Of a DNA stretch of 11,470 bases, positions 1 to 7,243 are shown piece after piece; positions within the stretch are counted from its first letter, which is position 1; each line of letters begins with the position of its first letter. Made by a program: the position numbers and the translations under genes. Source of the stretch: Clostridia bacterium (GTDB taxonomy: Bacteria; Bacillota; Clostridia; Oscillospirales; Acutalibacteraceae); contig JAKSQR010000033.1 in assembly GCA_024404065.1 (NCBI GenBank), positions 1 to 11,470 on the forward strand, in the 5' to 3' direction. Under the pieces are notes generated by a model. The model ran no database searches, had not been told where the DNA came from, and saw nothing but the letters and a program-made list of their open reading frames with translations.

Positions 1-1287
1 CTTTTTTGTATATCCGGCGCAATACTTGCCGGCCTTTTAATGAGCCGTCTTTCAAAGCTTGTAGGCCTGCCTGCAGTTACTGCTTACATTGTAGCAGGTA
101 TACTTATAGGTCCATTTGTACTTGGCAGATTAAATATTGAAGGCATAGGCTTTGTAAGTGCAGAAAATATTGAGCATTTCAAAATAATATCCGATGTAGC
201 CCTTGGATTTATTGCTTTTACAATCGGTAATGAATTTCGCCTTTCACAGCTTAAACAGATTGGCGGCAAGGCTACCTTTATAGGTATATGGCAGGCAATA
301 ATTACCACCATTGTTGTGGATGTTGCCCTTATAGCACTTCATTTTGCTATGCCTGCAAAGCTGCCCATATCCATGGCACTTATACTTGGTGCTATTGCTA
401 CAGCTACTGCCCCCGCAGCCACACTTATGGTTGTAAAGCAGTATAAGGCAAAGGGTAAGCTTACAGATTTGCTTCTTCCCATTGTTGCTATTGACGACGC
501 CGTAGGTCTTATGGTTTTCTCCATCTCCTTCGGTGTGGCAGTTGCCCTTGAGAGCGGTAACTTCAGCATTATCGGTGTGCTTATAAACCCAATTATTGAG
601 GTTGTTGCTTCACTCCTTTTAGGTGCAGTAGTAGGTGGCATATTTACACTTATGGAAAAGCTGTTTTCATCAAACTCAAGGCGACTTTCCCTTTCCATCA
701 TGTTTGTGTTTTTAACAGTTGCACTCAGTCAGCTTGAAGCTGAAATAGGTACATCAGGCCTTAAAATCGGCTTCTCATCACTTCTTACCTGTATGATGCT
801 TGGCACAATGTTTTGCAACTTCTGTGATTTCAGCCCTGAAATTATGGATAAAACTGACCGATGGAGTCAGCCCGTGCTTGTACTTTTCTTTGTAATAAGC
901 GGAGCAGAGCTTAACTTCAGCGTTTTCAGAGACAGCACAGTAATAATTATTGGTCTTGTATATATTCTCACAAGAACAATCGGTAAATATATCGGTGCAT
1001 TCTCAAGTGCAAAAATCTCAAAATGTGAGCCGAAAATTCAGAAATATCTTGGTATTACCCTTTTCCCTCAGGCAGGTGTTGCCCTTGGTATGAGCCTTGT
1101 GGTTGAAAGCTCTGTGGCTATGGGCGACATTGGTAAAACCATAAGAAGCATAACCCTTTTTGCCGTTTTGATTTACGAGCTTGTTTCACCTATGATGACA
1201 AAGAAAGCCCTTATGGCAGCCGGCGATATCTCAGAGAAACCAGAGCACAAGGACAGAAAAAACAAGCAGGCTCCCGCAAAATTTTAA
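1..1287 (+). CDS. Cation:proton antiporter, CPA2-like (5' end outside window)
   Basis: This is an integral membrane antiporter of the Na+/H+ exchanger superfamily, expected to swap Na+ or K+ for protons across the cytoplasmic membrane. The reading frame is open from the first base, and the residues before the first ATG (position 40) are hydrophobic and fit the family, so the true start lies upstream. Visible are 428 residues made almost entirely of hydrophobic helices. The N-terminal part contains the family-typical LPAVTAYIVAGILIGP segment. An IDDAVGL motif is encoded near 490-510; its Asp-Asp pair (493-498) matches the ion-binding pair of electrogenic antiporters such as NapA and NhaA. A short charged, Lys-rich tail ends the protein, and no C-terminal TrkA-N/RCK domain is present, unlike Kef-type members. 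The ion specificity cannot be read from the sequence. A terminator follows the stop codon directly. Confidence 0.88.
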   Translation, partial: LFCISGAILAGLLMSRLSKLVGLPAVTAYIVAGILIGPFVLGRLNIEGIGFVSAENIEHFKIISDVALGFIAFTIGNEFRLSQLKQIGGKATFIGIWQAIITTIVVDVALIALHFAMPAKLPISMALILGAIATATAPAATLMVVKQYKAKGKLTDLLLPIVAIDDAVGLMVFSISFGVAVALESGNFSIIGVLINPIIEVVASLLLGAVVGGIFTLMEKLFSSNSRRLSLSIMFVFLTVALSQLEAEIGTSGLKIGFSSLLTCMMLGTMFCNFCDFSPEIMDKTDRWSQPVLVLFFVISGAELNFSVFRDSTVIIIGLVYILTRTIGKYIGAFSSAKISKCEPKIQKYLGITLFPQAGVALGMSLVVESSVAMGDIGKTIRSITLFAVLIYELVSPMMTKKALMAAGDISEKPEHKDRKNKQAPAKF

Positions 1288-1292
1288 TTTAT

Positions 1293-1320
1293 GAAGCACT
1301 CTGCGGAGTGCTTCTTTTTT
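1293..1320 (+). terminator. Rho-independent terminator after the antiporter gene
   Basis: A perfect 9-bp stem, GAAGCACTC / GAGTGCTTC, closes on a TGCG tetraloop and is followed by six T residues. It lies 5 bases after the antiporter stop and just before the mtnN promoter, so it insulates the two genes. Confidence 0.93.
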
Positions 1321-1321
1321 A

Positions 1322-1350
1322 TTGAATACCATACTTTTATATGTTATAAT
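1322..1350 (+). promoter_or_regulatory. Sigma-A-type promoter of mtnN (extended -10)
   Basis: The -35 TTGAAT (1322-1327) and the perfect -10 TATAAT (1345-1350) are 17 bp apart. A TGT triplet just before the -10 gives an extended -10. Transcription should start near 1357, which rules out translation from a TTG at 1322 and supports the ATG at 1379. Confidence 0.8.
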
Positions 1351-1366
1351 CCATACATATTACTTC

Positions 1367-1371
1367 GGAGG
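1367..1371 (+). promoter_or_regulatory. Ribosome binding site fixing the mtnN start
   Basis: GGAGG lies 7 bases before the ATG at 1379. No comparable site precedes any upstream in-frame start. Confidence 0.85.
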
Positions 1372-1378
1372 AAAAATT

Positions 1379-2068
1379 ATGATTGGTATTATTGGCGCAA
1401 TGAAGGTAGAGATTGACACCATTGAATCTCTCATGACAGATAAAGAAGAAAAAACCATTGGCAGAGTAAGATTTGTAAAGGGTAAGCTCAATAATAAAGA
1501 TGTAGTTACTGCCGTATGCGGCATAGGCAAGGTTGCCGCTGCAATCTGCGCACAGACTATGATTATGGAGTATAAGCCTGATTGCATTATAAACACAGGT
1601 GTTGGCGGCTCACTCTCAAACACAGTAAGTATATGCGATGTTGTAATAGGTGATAACCTTGTGCAGCACGATATGGATACCTCTGCAATCGGTGACAGCC
1701 TCGGTCTTATCTCAGGCCTTAATATTGTAGATATTCCTGCTGATAAAAAGGTAATTGAAACACTTATGAAGGCTACTGAGGGTGCAGAAATCGGCAAAGC
1801 CGTATTTGGCAGAATTGCCTCAGGCGACCAGTTTATTGCAAGCGAAGAAAAGAAGGATTTTATTGTATCAACCTTTGATGCAATCTGCTGTGAGATGGAG
1901 GGTGCTGCTATTGCGCAGACCTGCTACTCTGCAAATATGCCCTTTGGTGTGGTAAGGGCTATAAGTGACTGTGCTGATGGCTCATCTCACATGAATTATG
2001 CAGAATTTCTTCCTAAGGCTGCAAAGGGCGCTTCACAGATAATTGCAAATTTTGTAAACCTTTGGTAA
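1379..2068 (+). CDS. mtnN: 5'-methylthioadenosine/S-adenosylhomocysteine nucleosidase
   Basis: This cytosolic enzyme hydrolyses the N-glycosidic bond of methylthioadenosine and S-adenosylhomocysteine, releasing adenine. It clears inhibitory by-products of SAM use and feeds methionine salvage or S-ribosylhomocysteine/AI-2 production. The 229-residue length is typical. The N-terminus MIGIIGAMKVEI carries the catalytic-pocket Glu11. The ribose-binding Glu174 sits in CEMEGAAIAQ, and the catalytic Asp197 in AISDCAD; these correspond to Glu12, Glu174 and Asp197 of the E. coli enzyme. The glycine-rich NTGVGGSL segment (72-79) is the usual PNP/UDP-phosphorylase family loop. The start at 1379 is chosen because the strong ribosome binding site and the promoter both lie downstream of the longer in-frame TTG start. 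The gene has its own promoter and terminator, so it is probably monocistronic. Confidence 0.95.
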   Translation: MIGIIGAMKVEIDTIESLMTDKEEKTIGRVRFVKGKLNNKDVVTAVCGIGKVAAAICAQTMIMEYKPDCIINTGVGGSLSNTVSICDVVIGDNLVQHDMDTSAIGDSLGLISGLNIVDIPADKKVIETLMKATEGAEIGKAVFGRIASGDQFIASEEKKDFIVSTFDAICCEMEGAAIAQTCYSANMPFGVVRAISDCADGSSHMNYAEFLPKAAKGASQIIANFVNLW

Positions 2069-2086
2069 ATTCCTGATATATATTTT

Positions 2087-2118
2087 AATCCGTATGGCTT
2101 TAGCTGTACGGATTTTTT
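2087..2118 (+). terminator. Rho-independent terminator after mtnN
   Basis: The stem AATCCGTA / TACGGATT is extended inward by two G-U pairs and GC/GC pairs around a TTTA loop, giving about 12 bp in all. A run of six T residues ends the structure. Confidence 0.9.
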
Positions 2119-2168
2119 GTTATAAACAATGTACAAAAAGGCTTCTGATTTATTGTTATATTGTTATA
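2117..2168 (+). repeat. Three TTGTTATA direct repeats upstream of the transketolase promoter
   Basis: TTGTTATA occurs at 2117-2124, 2153-2160 and 2161-2168; the last two are adjacent and in tandem. The stretch is very AT-rich and ends about 30 bp before the -35 box. It could be an UP-like element or a regulator site, or simply AT-rich sequence. The first copy overlaps the T-run of the mtnN terminator. Confidence 0.35.
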
Positions 2169-2197
2169 AAATTATTTTTTATTATATAAATAGTTTG

Positions 2198-2226
2198 TTG
2201 ACATTGCATAATCTGTTGTTTATAAT
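2198..2226 (+). promoter_or_regulatory. Consensus sigma-A promoter of the transketolase operon
   Basis: A perfect -35 TTGACA (2198-2203) and a perfect -10 TATAAT (2221-2226) are separated by exactly 17 bp, preceded by AT-rich DNA. Transcription should start near 2233, leaving a leader of about 78 nt. The match to consensus suggests high expression, in keeping with the core carbon role of the genes. Confidence 0.9.
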
Positions 2227-2245
2227 TATTTTAACTGGTATTATA

Positions 2246-2260
2246 TACTTATTATAAGTA
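2246..2260. repeat. 15-bp palindrome in the transketolase leader (possible operator)
   Basis: TACTTAT and ATAAGTA form a perfect 7-bp inverted repeat around a single central T. It lies about 13-28 bp after the predicted transcription start, where a bound repressor would block elongation. The sequence is AT-rich and no known regulator is recognised from it, so the operator role is a guess. Confidence 0.35.
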
Positions 2261-2310
2261 GGTAAATAAAGCCAAGTGCTTCGTATAAACTTCTAAAGGA
2301 GGAATTTCCC

Positions 2311-3189
2311 ATGGCATTAACAAAACAGGAATGGCTTGATCTCGAAAAGAAAGCTCATGAGCTCCGTCATCTTGCCCTTCAGACTACAGTATGGGCAGGC
2401 AGCGGCCATCTGGGCGGCGGTATGTCCGTAATGGACCTTCTCACAGTACTTTACTACAAGTACCTCAACATCAAGGTTGAGGAACCTAAGTGGGAAGACA
2501 GAGACAGATTCATTCTTTCAAAGGGTCACGCAGCTATTGCTTATGCTCCCGTTCTTTGCGACAAGGGCTTTAATGACCCCGAAATGCTTAAAACATTTAA
2601 CCTTTCACACTCCAAGATGGGTATGCACCTTGACTCCAACAAGGTTGTTGGTGTAGATGCTTCCACAGGTTCACTTGGCCACGGTGCTTCAATCGCTGCT
2701 GGTACTGCTCTTGCAGCAAGAATCCTTGGTAAGGACTACCTTACATATATGGTTACCGGTGACGGCGAGCTTGGTGAAGGCTCAAACTGGGAAGGCTTCA
2801 TGACAATGAACCACTATAACCTTTCCAACTGTATCGTATTTATCGACAGAAACCACTGCATGATCGATGGTAACACCGAGGATGTTATGAAGCTTGAGCC
2901 TCTTAAGGATAAGATGATTGCTTTTGGCTTTGAAACAATCTGTGTAGATGGTCAGAATATCAAAGAGCTCTGCGATGCTATTGATGTAGCTATCGAGAGA
3001 GCTAAGACTCCCTGCAATCCTACCTGTATTCTTATGGATACTGTTAAGGGTGCTGGTCTCACATCAGTTGCAGGTGACTATCACTGCCACTATATGGCTA
3101 TTGATGATCCTACATTTGAAAAGCACAAAGCTGAGCTTGACGCATACTATGCTGAGAGAGTAGCAAGAGTAGAAAAGGAGGCTAAATAA
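2311..3189 (+). CDS. Transketolase, N-terminal (TPP-binding) subunit
   Basis: This is one half of a split transketolase that moves two-carbon ketol units between sugar phosphates in the non-oxidative pentose phosphate pathway. Its 292 residues form the pyrophosphate-binding domain. They include HLGGGMSVMDLL (33-44), SKGHAAIAYAP (70-80), and the Mg/TPP motif that begins GDGELGEGSNWE (150-161) and closes with DRNHCMIDG (179-187). The usual closing form is DNN or DDN, so Arg180 is a mild departure. The start is set by AAAGGAGG at 2295-2302, 8 bases before the ATG. Codon use favours GGT, GCT, AAC and ATC more than in neighbouring genes, as in highly expressed genes. The partner subunit begins 1 base after the stop. 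A dedicated role such as DXP synthase is unlikely given the split layout and length. Confidence 0.94.
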   Translation: MALTKQEWLDLEKKAHELRHLALQTTVWAGSGHLGGGMSVMDLLTVLYYKYLNIKVEEPKWEDRDRFILSKGHAAIAYAPVLCDKGFNDPEMLKTFNLSHSKMGMHLDSNKVVGVDASTGSLGHGASIAAGTALAARILGKDYLTYMVTGDGELGEGSNWEGFMTMNHYNLSNCIVFIDRNHCMIDGNTEDVMKLEPLKDKMIAFGFETICVDGQNIKELCDAIDVAIERAKTPCNPTCILMDTVKGAGLTSVAGDYHCHYMAIDDPTFEKHKAELDAYYAERVARVEKEAK

Positions 3190-3190
3190 G

Positions 3191-4198
3191 ATGGCAGGTG
3201 GATTTGTTTATAACGCAATAGACCAGACAGAAGTTGCTACCGCTGAAATTTACGGTAAGGCTATTGCTGATATTATGCTTAATGACCCCAAGGTTGTTGC
3301 CATTACAGCCGACCTTGCAAAATCAACAAAATTAGGCGACGTTCTCAAGGTTTGCCCTGAGAGAGTTATTAACGTAGGTATTGCTGAGCAGGATATGATG
3401 GGTGTTGCTGCAGGTATGGCTAAGGCTGGCTGCATCCCCTTCGTTTCAGGCTTCTCAGCATTCTGCTCCATGAGAGCTTGTGACCAGCTTCACACTGACA
3501 TCTGCTACCAGAAAGCTAATGTTAAAATCGTAGCTACTCACTCCGGTACATCATTTGGTCAGGCTGGCTCAACTCACCACGCTATTGCTGATATCGCTAT
3601 CACAAGAGCACTTCCTAACCTTACTGTTATTGTACCTGCTGATGGTTATGAAACAGCTAACGCTGTAAACGCAGCATACAACACAGAGGGTCCCTTCTAC
3701 ATCAGAATCAACCGTGGTTTTGACCTTGTTCTTTATGATAACATGGACTACGGCTTTGAAGTAGGTAAGGCAGTTACCATCAACGAAGGTACTGATATTA
3801 CTGTTATCGCTTGCGGCTCATGTGTAGCTCAGGCTAAGAAGGCTGCTAAGTTCCTTCAGGAAGCTGATGGTCTCAGCGTTCGTGTACTTAATATGCACAC
3901 AATCAAGCCCATTGACAGAGACGCTATCTTAAAGGCAGTTCTTGAAACAAGAAGAGTTATCACAGTTGAAGATCACCTTGTTACAGGTGGCCTTGGCTCA
4001 GCTGTTTCAGAGGTTGTTGTTGATAGTGGTAAGGCTTGCGCATTTAAGATGCTCGGTCACCAGAGCTTTGCTATGATAGGCCTTCAGGAAGATATTATGG
4101 CTGACGCAGGTATTGATGCTAACGGTATTATCGCTGCAGTTCGTGAAGTTATGAATAAGGACTTCGAAGAAGATAACGACTGGGACGACGAATATTAA
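3191..4198 (+). CDS. Transketolase, C-terminal (pyrimidine-binding) subunit
   Basis: This second half of the split transketolase supplies the pyrimidine-binding and C-terminal domains and should assemble with the upstream subunit, because the active site forms between the two. Of its 335 residues, the segment INVGIAEQDMMG (60-71) carries the conserved Glu66 that activates the TPP aminopyrimidine ring. THSGTSFGQAGSTHH (117-130) and VPADGYETANAV follow, and the C-terminal transketolase domain includes VITVEDHLVTGGLGSAV. The tail is unusually acidic (EEDNDWDDEY). The ribosome binding site GGAGG (3177-3181) lies inside the last codons of the N-subunit gene, so the two are probably translated in balance. 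Together the subunits total 627 residues, close to a one-piece transketolase. Confidence 0.94.
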   Translation: MAGGFVYNAIDQTEVATAEIYGKAIADIMLNDPKVVAITADLAKSTKLGDVLKVCPERVINVGIAEQDMMGVAAGMAKAGCIPFVSGFSAFCSMRACDQLHTDICYQKANVKIVATHSGTSFGQAGSTHHAIADIAITRALPNLTVIVPADGYETANAVNAAYNTEGPFYIRINRGFDLVLYDNMDYGFEVGKAVTINEGTDITVIACGSCVAQAKKAAKFLQEADGLSVRVLNMHTIKPIDRDAILKAVLETRRVITVEDHLVTGGLGSAVSEVVVDSGKACAFKMLGHQSFAMIGLQEDIMADAGIDANGIIAAVREVMNKDFEEDNDWDDEY

Positions 4199-4231
4199 TA
4201 AACGAAGAGACTACAGAAAGGATTGATAATT

Positions 4232-5044
4232 ATGGCTTCAAGAGATGATATGTTTACCAACAAATTATTTCTCTGTGGTGCTCTTCCTCTTATGAAAACA
4301 ATTGCTAATGATGTTCCCTCACTTGCTAAAAAGTTTGAGCATACCCACGCAGTTGTTCAGATAAGCGCACTTGACCCTGATGCTCCTGAGGGCAAATATG
4401 CCACACATTTTGTAATAAACTGTGGTGAGTGGCAGGTACATGCTGATAAGGTAAGCACAAGAGAAACAACAGATATTGAGCTTGAGTTTGGTTCTGTTGA
4501 AAAAATGAACGCATTCTTTAAGGGTAACATTGGTCCTAAGACCTTACCTAAAATGCGTGGTATAGCAAAGAATATGGGTACATTCGTATCCTTTATGATG
4601 GTACTTCTTAAGATGAGCTCACTGCTTACAGCTAAGGAAGCACCTGAAGATGAAGAAACACAGCAGCTTATGGTTAAGTGCTTCTTCTACCTTCTTACAA
4701 GTGGTATTTCAACACTTAATAAAAATGGTCACGAAGAGGTTCACAGCTGGACCTCAAAGAGCCCCGACCGTGTTTATGCACTTGCAGTTGAAGGCCATCC
4801 TGAGGTTTCTGCATTCATCAGAATCAAGGCAGGTCACTCAAAGGCAGGCAGAGGCGAATACAAGAGAGCAATGCCCTTCTTCACACTTCGCTTTGATAGC
4901 TATAAGAGCGCACTTGGTACATTGCTTGGTACCCTTGATATGCTTGAGGCAACCAAGAAGGGTCAGATTGTTATGGACGGTGGTCCTGAGTTTGGCGCAC
5001 AGTTCGGCGGTTTCCTTCTTACAGTTGGCGGTTACGTTCAGTAA
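4232..5044 (+). CDS. Uncharacterised protein, possible tandem SCP2-like domains
   Basis: I do not recognise this 270-residue protein with certainty. It starts only 33 bp after the transketolase C-subunit and shares its terminator, so it is the third gene of that operon. GAAAGGA (4216-4222) fits the ATG at 4232 better than an upstream TTG. No signal peptide or Walker-type nucleotide-binding motif is visible. Two parts look alike in layout. Residues about 58-128 and about 193-268 each run as a beta-rich stretch, a charged turn, a strand ending IELEF or FTLRF, a helix with a Gly-rich bend, and a Met/Phe-rich hydrophobic helix. This order, with the ending GPEFGAQFGGFLLTVGGY, recalls the SCP2 sterol-carrier fold, which binds hydrophobic ligands. 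An acidic linker (residues 137-143) lies between them. The fold assignment is inference; the existence of the gene is secure. Confidence 0.75.
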   Translation: MASRDDMFTNKLFLCGALPLMKTIANDVPSLAKKFEHTHAVVQISALDPDAPEGKYATHFVINCGEWQVHADKVSTRETTDIELEFGSVEKMNAFFKGNIGPKTLPKMRGIAKNMGTFVSFMMVLLKMSSLLTAKEAPEDEETQQLMVKCFFYLLTSGISTLNKNGHEEVHSWTSKSPDRVYALAVEGHPEVSAFIRIKAGHSKAGRGEYKRAMPFFTLRFDSYKSALGTLLGTLDMLEATKKGQIVMDGGPEFGAQFGGFLLTVGGYVQ

Positions 5045-5062
5045 TAATTTGCTATATAAATT

Positions 5063-5092
5063 AAGATGTGTCCTTCGGGGCACATCTTTTTT
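5063..5092 (+). terminator. Rho-independent terminator of the transketolase operon
   Basis: An 11-bp stem (one G-U pair) AAGATGTGTCC / GGGCACATCTT is capped by the very stable C(UUCG)G tetraloop. It runs into six T residues, with a second T-run after one C. Confidence 0.95.
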
Positions 5093-5101
5093 CTTTTTAT
5101 A

Positions 5102-5130
5102 TTTACTTTATATATTTGTTGTGATATAAT
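5102..5130 (+). promoter_or_regulatory. Promoter of the ygjV-like gene (extended -10)
   Basis: A perfect -10 TATAAT (5125-5130) is preceded by TGA, giving an extended -10. A weak -35 TTTACT (5102-5107) lies 17 bp upstream. It follows the operon terminator and precedes the gene by 59 bp. Confidence 0.7.
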
Positions 5131-5189
5131 GCAGAGCGTTTTAAGATTTATTATTTCTTTTTATAAATTTCTCTTATCAGGAGACAGTT

Positions 5190-5798
5190 ATGGATTTTAT
5201 AGTTAATTACTTCAGGCCTTTGTTTTCAACACCTGTTTCTGCAATAGCACAGATTATAGGCTTTATGGCAATGTTTTCTGCCATCACCTGCTTTGTACAG
5301 AAAAAAAGAAAAACTATAATGATATGGCAGATTATTGCAAGTGTTTTGTGGACCATACATTTCTTCCTGCTTATGGTTTCAGGCTCACCTACTGCGCTTA
5401 CAGGCTTTGCAATTAACTTTATGCAGATTATCAGAAGCCTTATTTTTATAAACAAAGACGCCCACAAGTGGAGCCAGTGGAATGGCTGGCCTGTAGTTTT
5501 CTGCATAATTACTGTTATCTTAGGCATAATCAGCTGGGACAGCCCAATAAGCATTCTGCCCATAGTAGGCACCTGCTTCTCAAATATCTCACTGTGGATG
5601 AGAAAACCTCTTACTATAAGATGTCTCACTCTCCCCGTTTCTACAACATGGGGCATTTACGATGCTTTCTCTCACTCCGTTGCAGGTGTATGCAATGAGA
5701 TATTTATTATTACCTCAATTATCATTACTATATTCACCTACGACCTTAAGCACAGAAATGATGAGGAAAATACCTCACCTGCTGAAAACACTAAATAA
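5190..5798 (+). CDS. YgjV-family inner membrane protein
   Basis: This is a 202-residue polytopic membrane protein resembling the YgjV family (Imp-YgjV), whose function is unknown. The family-like features are an early helix ending in IAQIIGFMAMFSAITCFVQ, a basic loop KKRKT, a second helix with WTIHFFLLMVSGSP, then ALTGFAINFMQIIRSLIF, and a later WGIYDAFSHSVAGVCNE stretch. About five or six membrane helices are expected, followed by a polar tail rich in Glu, Asn and Lys. AGGAGA (5179-5184) lies 5 bases before the ATG. It has its own promoter and terminator and no obvious functional link to its neighbours. Confidence 0.8.
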   Translation: MDFIVNYFRPLFSTPVSAIAQIIGFMAMFSAITCFVQKKRKTIMIWQIIASVLWTIHFFLLMVSGSPTALTGFAINFMQIIRSLIFINKDAHKWSQWNGWPVVFCIITVILGIISWDSPISILPIVGTCFSNISLWMRKPLTIRCLTLPVSTTWGIYDAFSHSVAGVCNEIFIITSIIITIFTYDLKHRNDEENTSPAENTK

Positions 5799-5822
5799 TA
5801 TAGAATATAATAATATATAAAT

Positions 5823-5849
5823 AACGGCTGAGTTTTAAGCTCAGCCGTT
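5823..5849. terminator. Bidirectional terminator between convergent genes
   Basis: A perfect 10-bp stem, AACGGCTGAG / CTCAGCCGTT, has a 7-base loop and sits between the convergent ygjV-like and remB genes. On the + strand the tail is short (TTT then CGC). On the - strand the stem is followed by the U-rich ATTTATATATTA, so it probably serves both directions. Confidence 0.8.
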
Positions 5850-5852
5850 TCG

Positions 5853-6116
5853 CTATTTAAGATAATCAAACATATTTGTACGTTTAAGAAGCGTGGTAGA
5901 TGAAATCTGAGTAATATAAACCTTCCGCTGCCCTGCTGTTTCTGTTACAACAAAGCTTTTTGGTAAATCCAGACATACATTTTCAACTATACCGGATTTT
6001 TCCGCCTTTGCAAGGTAATCACGGCTTGCCTTCTGCACCGTAGTATTATCAAGGTCAAAAATGCCTAATATTTCATCAAAGGTTATTATTTTATCAAGAC
6101 CTAAATGTAAATACAT
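5853..6116 (-). CDS. remB: Extracellular matrix regulator RemB (DUF370)
   Basis: This 87-residue protein is of the DUF370/RemA-RemB family; RemB (YaaB) in Bacillus subtilis lies between recF and gyrB and affects biofilm matrix gene expression. RemA-type members are known DNA-binding regulators. The match rests on the start MYLHLGLDKIITFDEILGIF, the FDLDNTT segment, the central LPKSFVVTE, the turn GQRKVYITQISS and the basic end LLKR, plus the position directly after recF. The start at 6116 is chosen because AGGAGA (6123-6128) lies 6 bases before it. A longer frame from 6152 would overlap recF and add residues foreign to the family. It begins 1 base after the recF stop, so it is the last gene of the dnaN-yaaA-recF-remB operon. 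gyrB does not follow, unlike in B. subtilis. Confidence 0.88.
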   Translation of the reverse strand: MYLHLGLDKIITFDEILGIFDLDNTTVQKASRDYLAKAEKSGIVENVCLDLPKSFVVTETAGQRKVYITQISSTTLLKRTNMFDYLK

Positions 6117-6117
6117 A

Positions 6118-7212
6118 TTATATCTCCTGAATTTTGCCCTCTTTAACCTCAAAGATTTTACCCTTTGTGCTTCTCATAAGGTTAGCGGGGTCACAGCAGG
6201 TAATAAACACCTGCCAGTTATTAAGATAATTAAGTATAAAATTCTGCCTGCCTTCATCAAGCTCACTCATAACATCATCAAGTAAAACAATAGGGCACTC
6301 CCCTGTTGTTTTTTCTATTATGGAAGCTTCGCCTAATTTCATTGCAAGGGCTGCAGACCTTTGCTGACCCTGACTTGCGTAGGTGCGGGCATCCTTATCA
6401 TTTATACTTATAATCAAATCGTGAGTATGAGGACCTTTGCCTGTATACATCTGACGGGCATCTGCCTCTCTGTTTTTCTCTATTTCTGCTTTCAGCTTCT
6501 CTTTTATTTCATCATCACTGATATTTTCTTTAGAAAAGCTGTAATAAAAATCAAATTTTTCTCTGCCAGAGCTTATACCATTATAAATATCTGCAGATAA
6601 ATCTGAAAACTGCTCAATATAATCCAGCCTGTATCTTATAATTTTTGAGCCTATTTTTACAAGCTCCTCATCCCATGGGTCAAATATATAATCTCTGTTA
6701 AAGCTTTCCTGACCAAATTTTCTTAAAAGAGCATTTCTCTGCTCTATTACTCTTAAATATCTGCTCATAGCGAGAGCATAATTTGGCTTCATTAAGCTTA
6801 AAGCAATATCAAGCATTTTACGCCTTTCACCGGGACCATCCTTAACTATACCTAAGGTACTTGGTGAAAATACAACTGAATAAAATGAGCCCATCATTGC
6901 TCTTGGTGAATCCTCTTTTACTCCGTTTAATATAAGCTCTTTTTTCTGCCCTATTGTCAGCTTTGCGGTCTGCTCTCTGCCATTTGAATAAAAGCTGCTC
7001 TCTATTACTGCTTCGCTTGCACTATCTTTAATAAGCTGTATATTTTTGCGAGCTCTGAAGCTGTAAAAGCCTGTCAGCATCCATACACTTTCAATAAGAT
7101 TTGTTTTACCCTGACCATTTTCACCATATATTATATTCATTTCAGGGTGTGGCTCAATATGAGCCTCTTCTATATTTCTGAAATTAAAAGAGGAATGGCT
7201 TGTAAGCTTCAT
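6118..7212 (-). CDS. recF: DNA replication and repair protein RecF
   Basis: RecF is an SMC/ABC-type ATPase that, with RecO and RecR, helps load RecA on gapped DNA at stalled forks. The 364-residue length is standard. Visible are the Walker A motif GENGQGKT (30-37), the ABC signature region YASQGQQRSAALAMKLGEA beginning at 278, and Walker B IVLLDDVMSELDE (308-320). The N-terminal NFRNIEEAHIEPHPEMN is also typical of RecF. The start has only a modest, distant AGAGGA about 13 bases upstream, 31 bp after yaaA, so translation may depend partly on coupling. recR, its pathway partner, is encoded on the same strand about 1.6 kb upstream, on the far side of dnaN. Confidence 0.96.
   Translation of the reverse strand: MKLTSHSSFNFRNIEEAHIEPHPEMNIIYGENGQGKTNLIESVWMLTGFYSFRARKNIQLIKDSASEAVIESSFYSNGREQTAKLTIGQKKELILNGVKEDSPRAMMGSFYSVVFSPSTLGIVKDGPGERRKMLDIALSLMKPNYALAMSRYLRVIEQRNALLRKFGQESFNRDYIFDPWDEELVKIGSKIIRYRLDYIEQFSDLSADIYNGISSGREKFDFYYSFSKENISDDEIKEKLKAEIEKNREADARQMYTGKGPHTHDLIISINDKDARTYASQGQQRSAALAMKLGEASIIEKTTGECPIVLLDDVMSELDEGRQNFILNYLNNWQVFITCCDPANLMRSTKGKIFEVKEGKIQEI
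6123..6128 (-). promoter_or_regulatory. Ribosome binding site fixing the remB start
   Basis: AGGAGA on the - strand lies within the last codons of recF, 6 bases before the ATG of the 87-residue form of remB. Confidence 0.75.
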
Positions 7213-7243
7213 AAACTATCACCATTCCTCTCATACTTTATTT

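Noticed and set aside
1322..1378. Longer MTA/SAH nucleosidase from a TTG at 1322
   Set aside because: The mtnN promoter lies inside this stretch, no ribosome binding site precedes the TTG, and the added residues are not part of the family.
2117..2170. Rex-type redox operator in the TTGTTATA repeats
   Set aside because: Rex sites are inverted repeats of TTGTTAA with TTAACAA; the copies here are direct repeats and no TTAACAA half is present.
4650..5129. Long alternative open frame over the unknown operon gene
   Set aside because: It runs through the operon terminator, has no ribosome binding site and encodes a low-complexity product. It is a shadow of the gene at 4232-5044.
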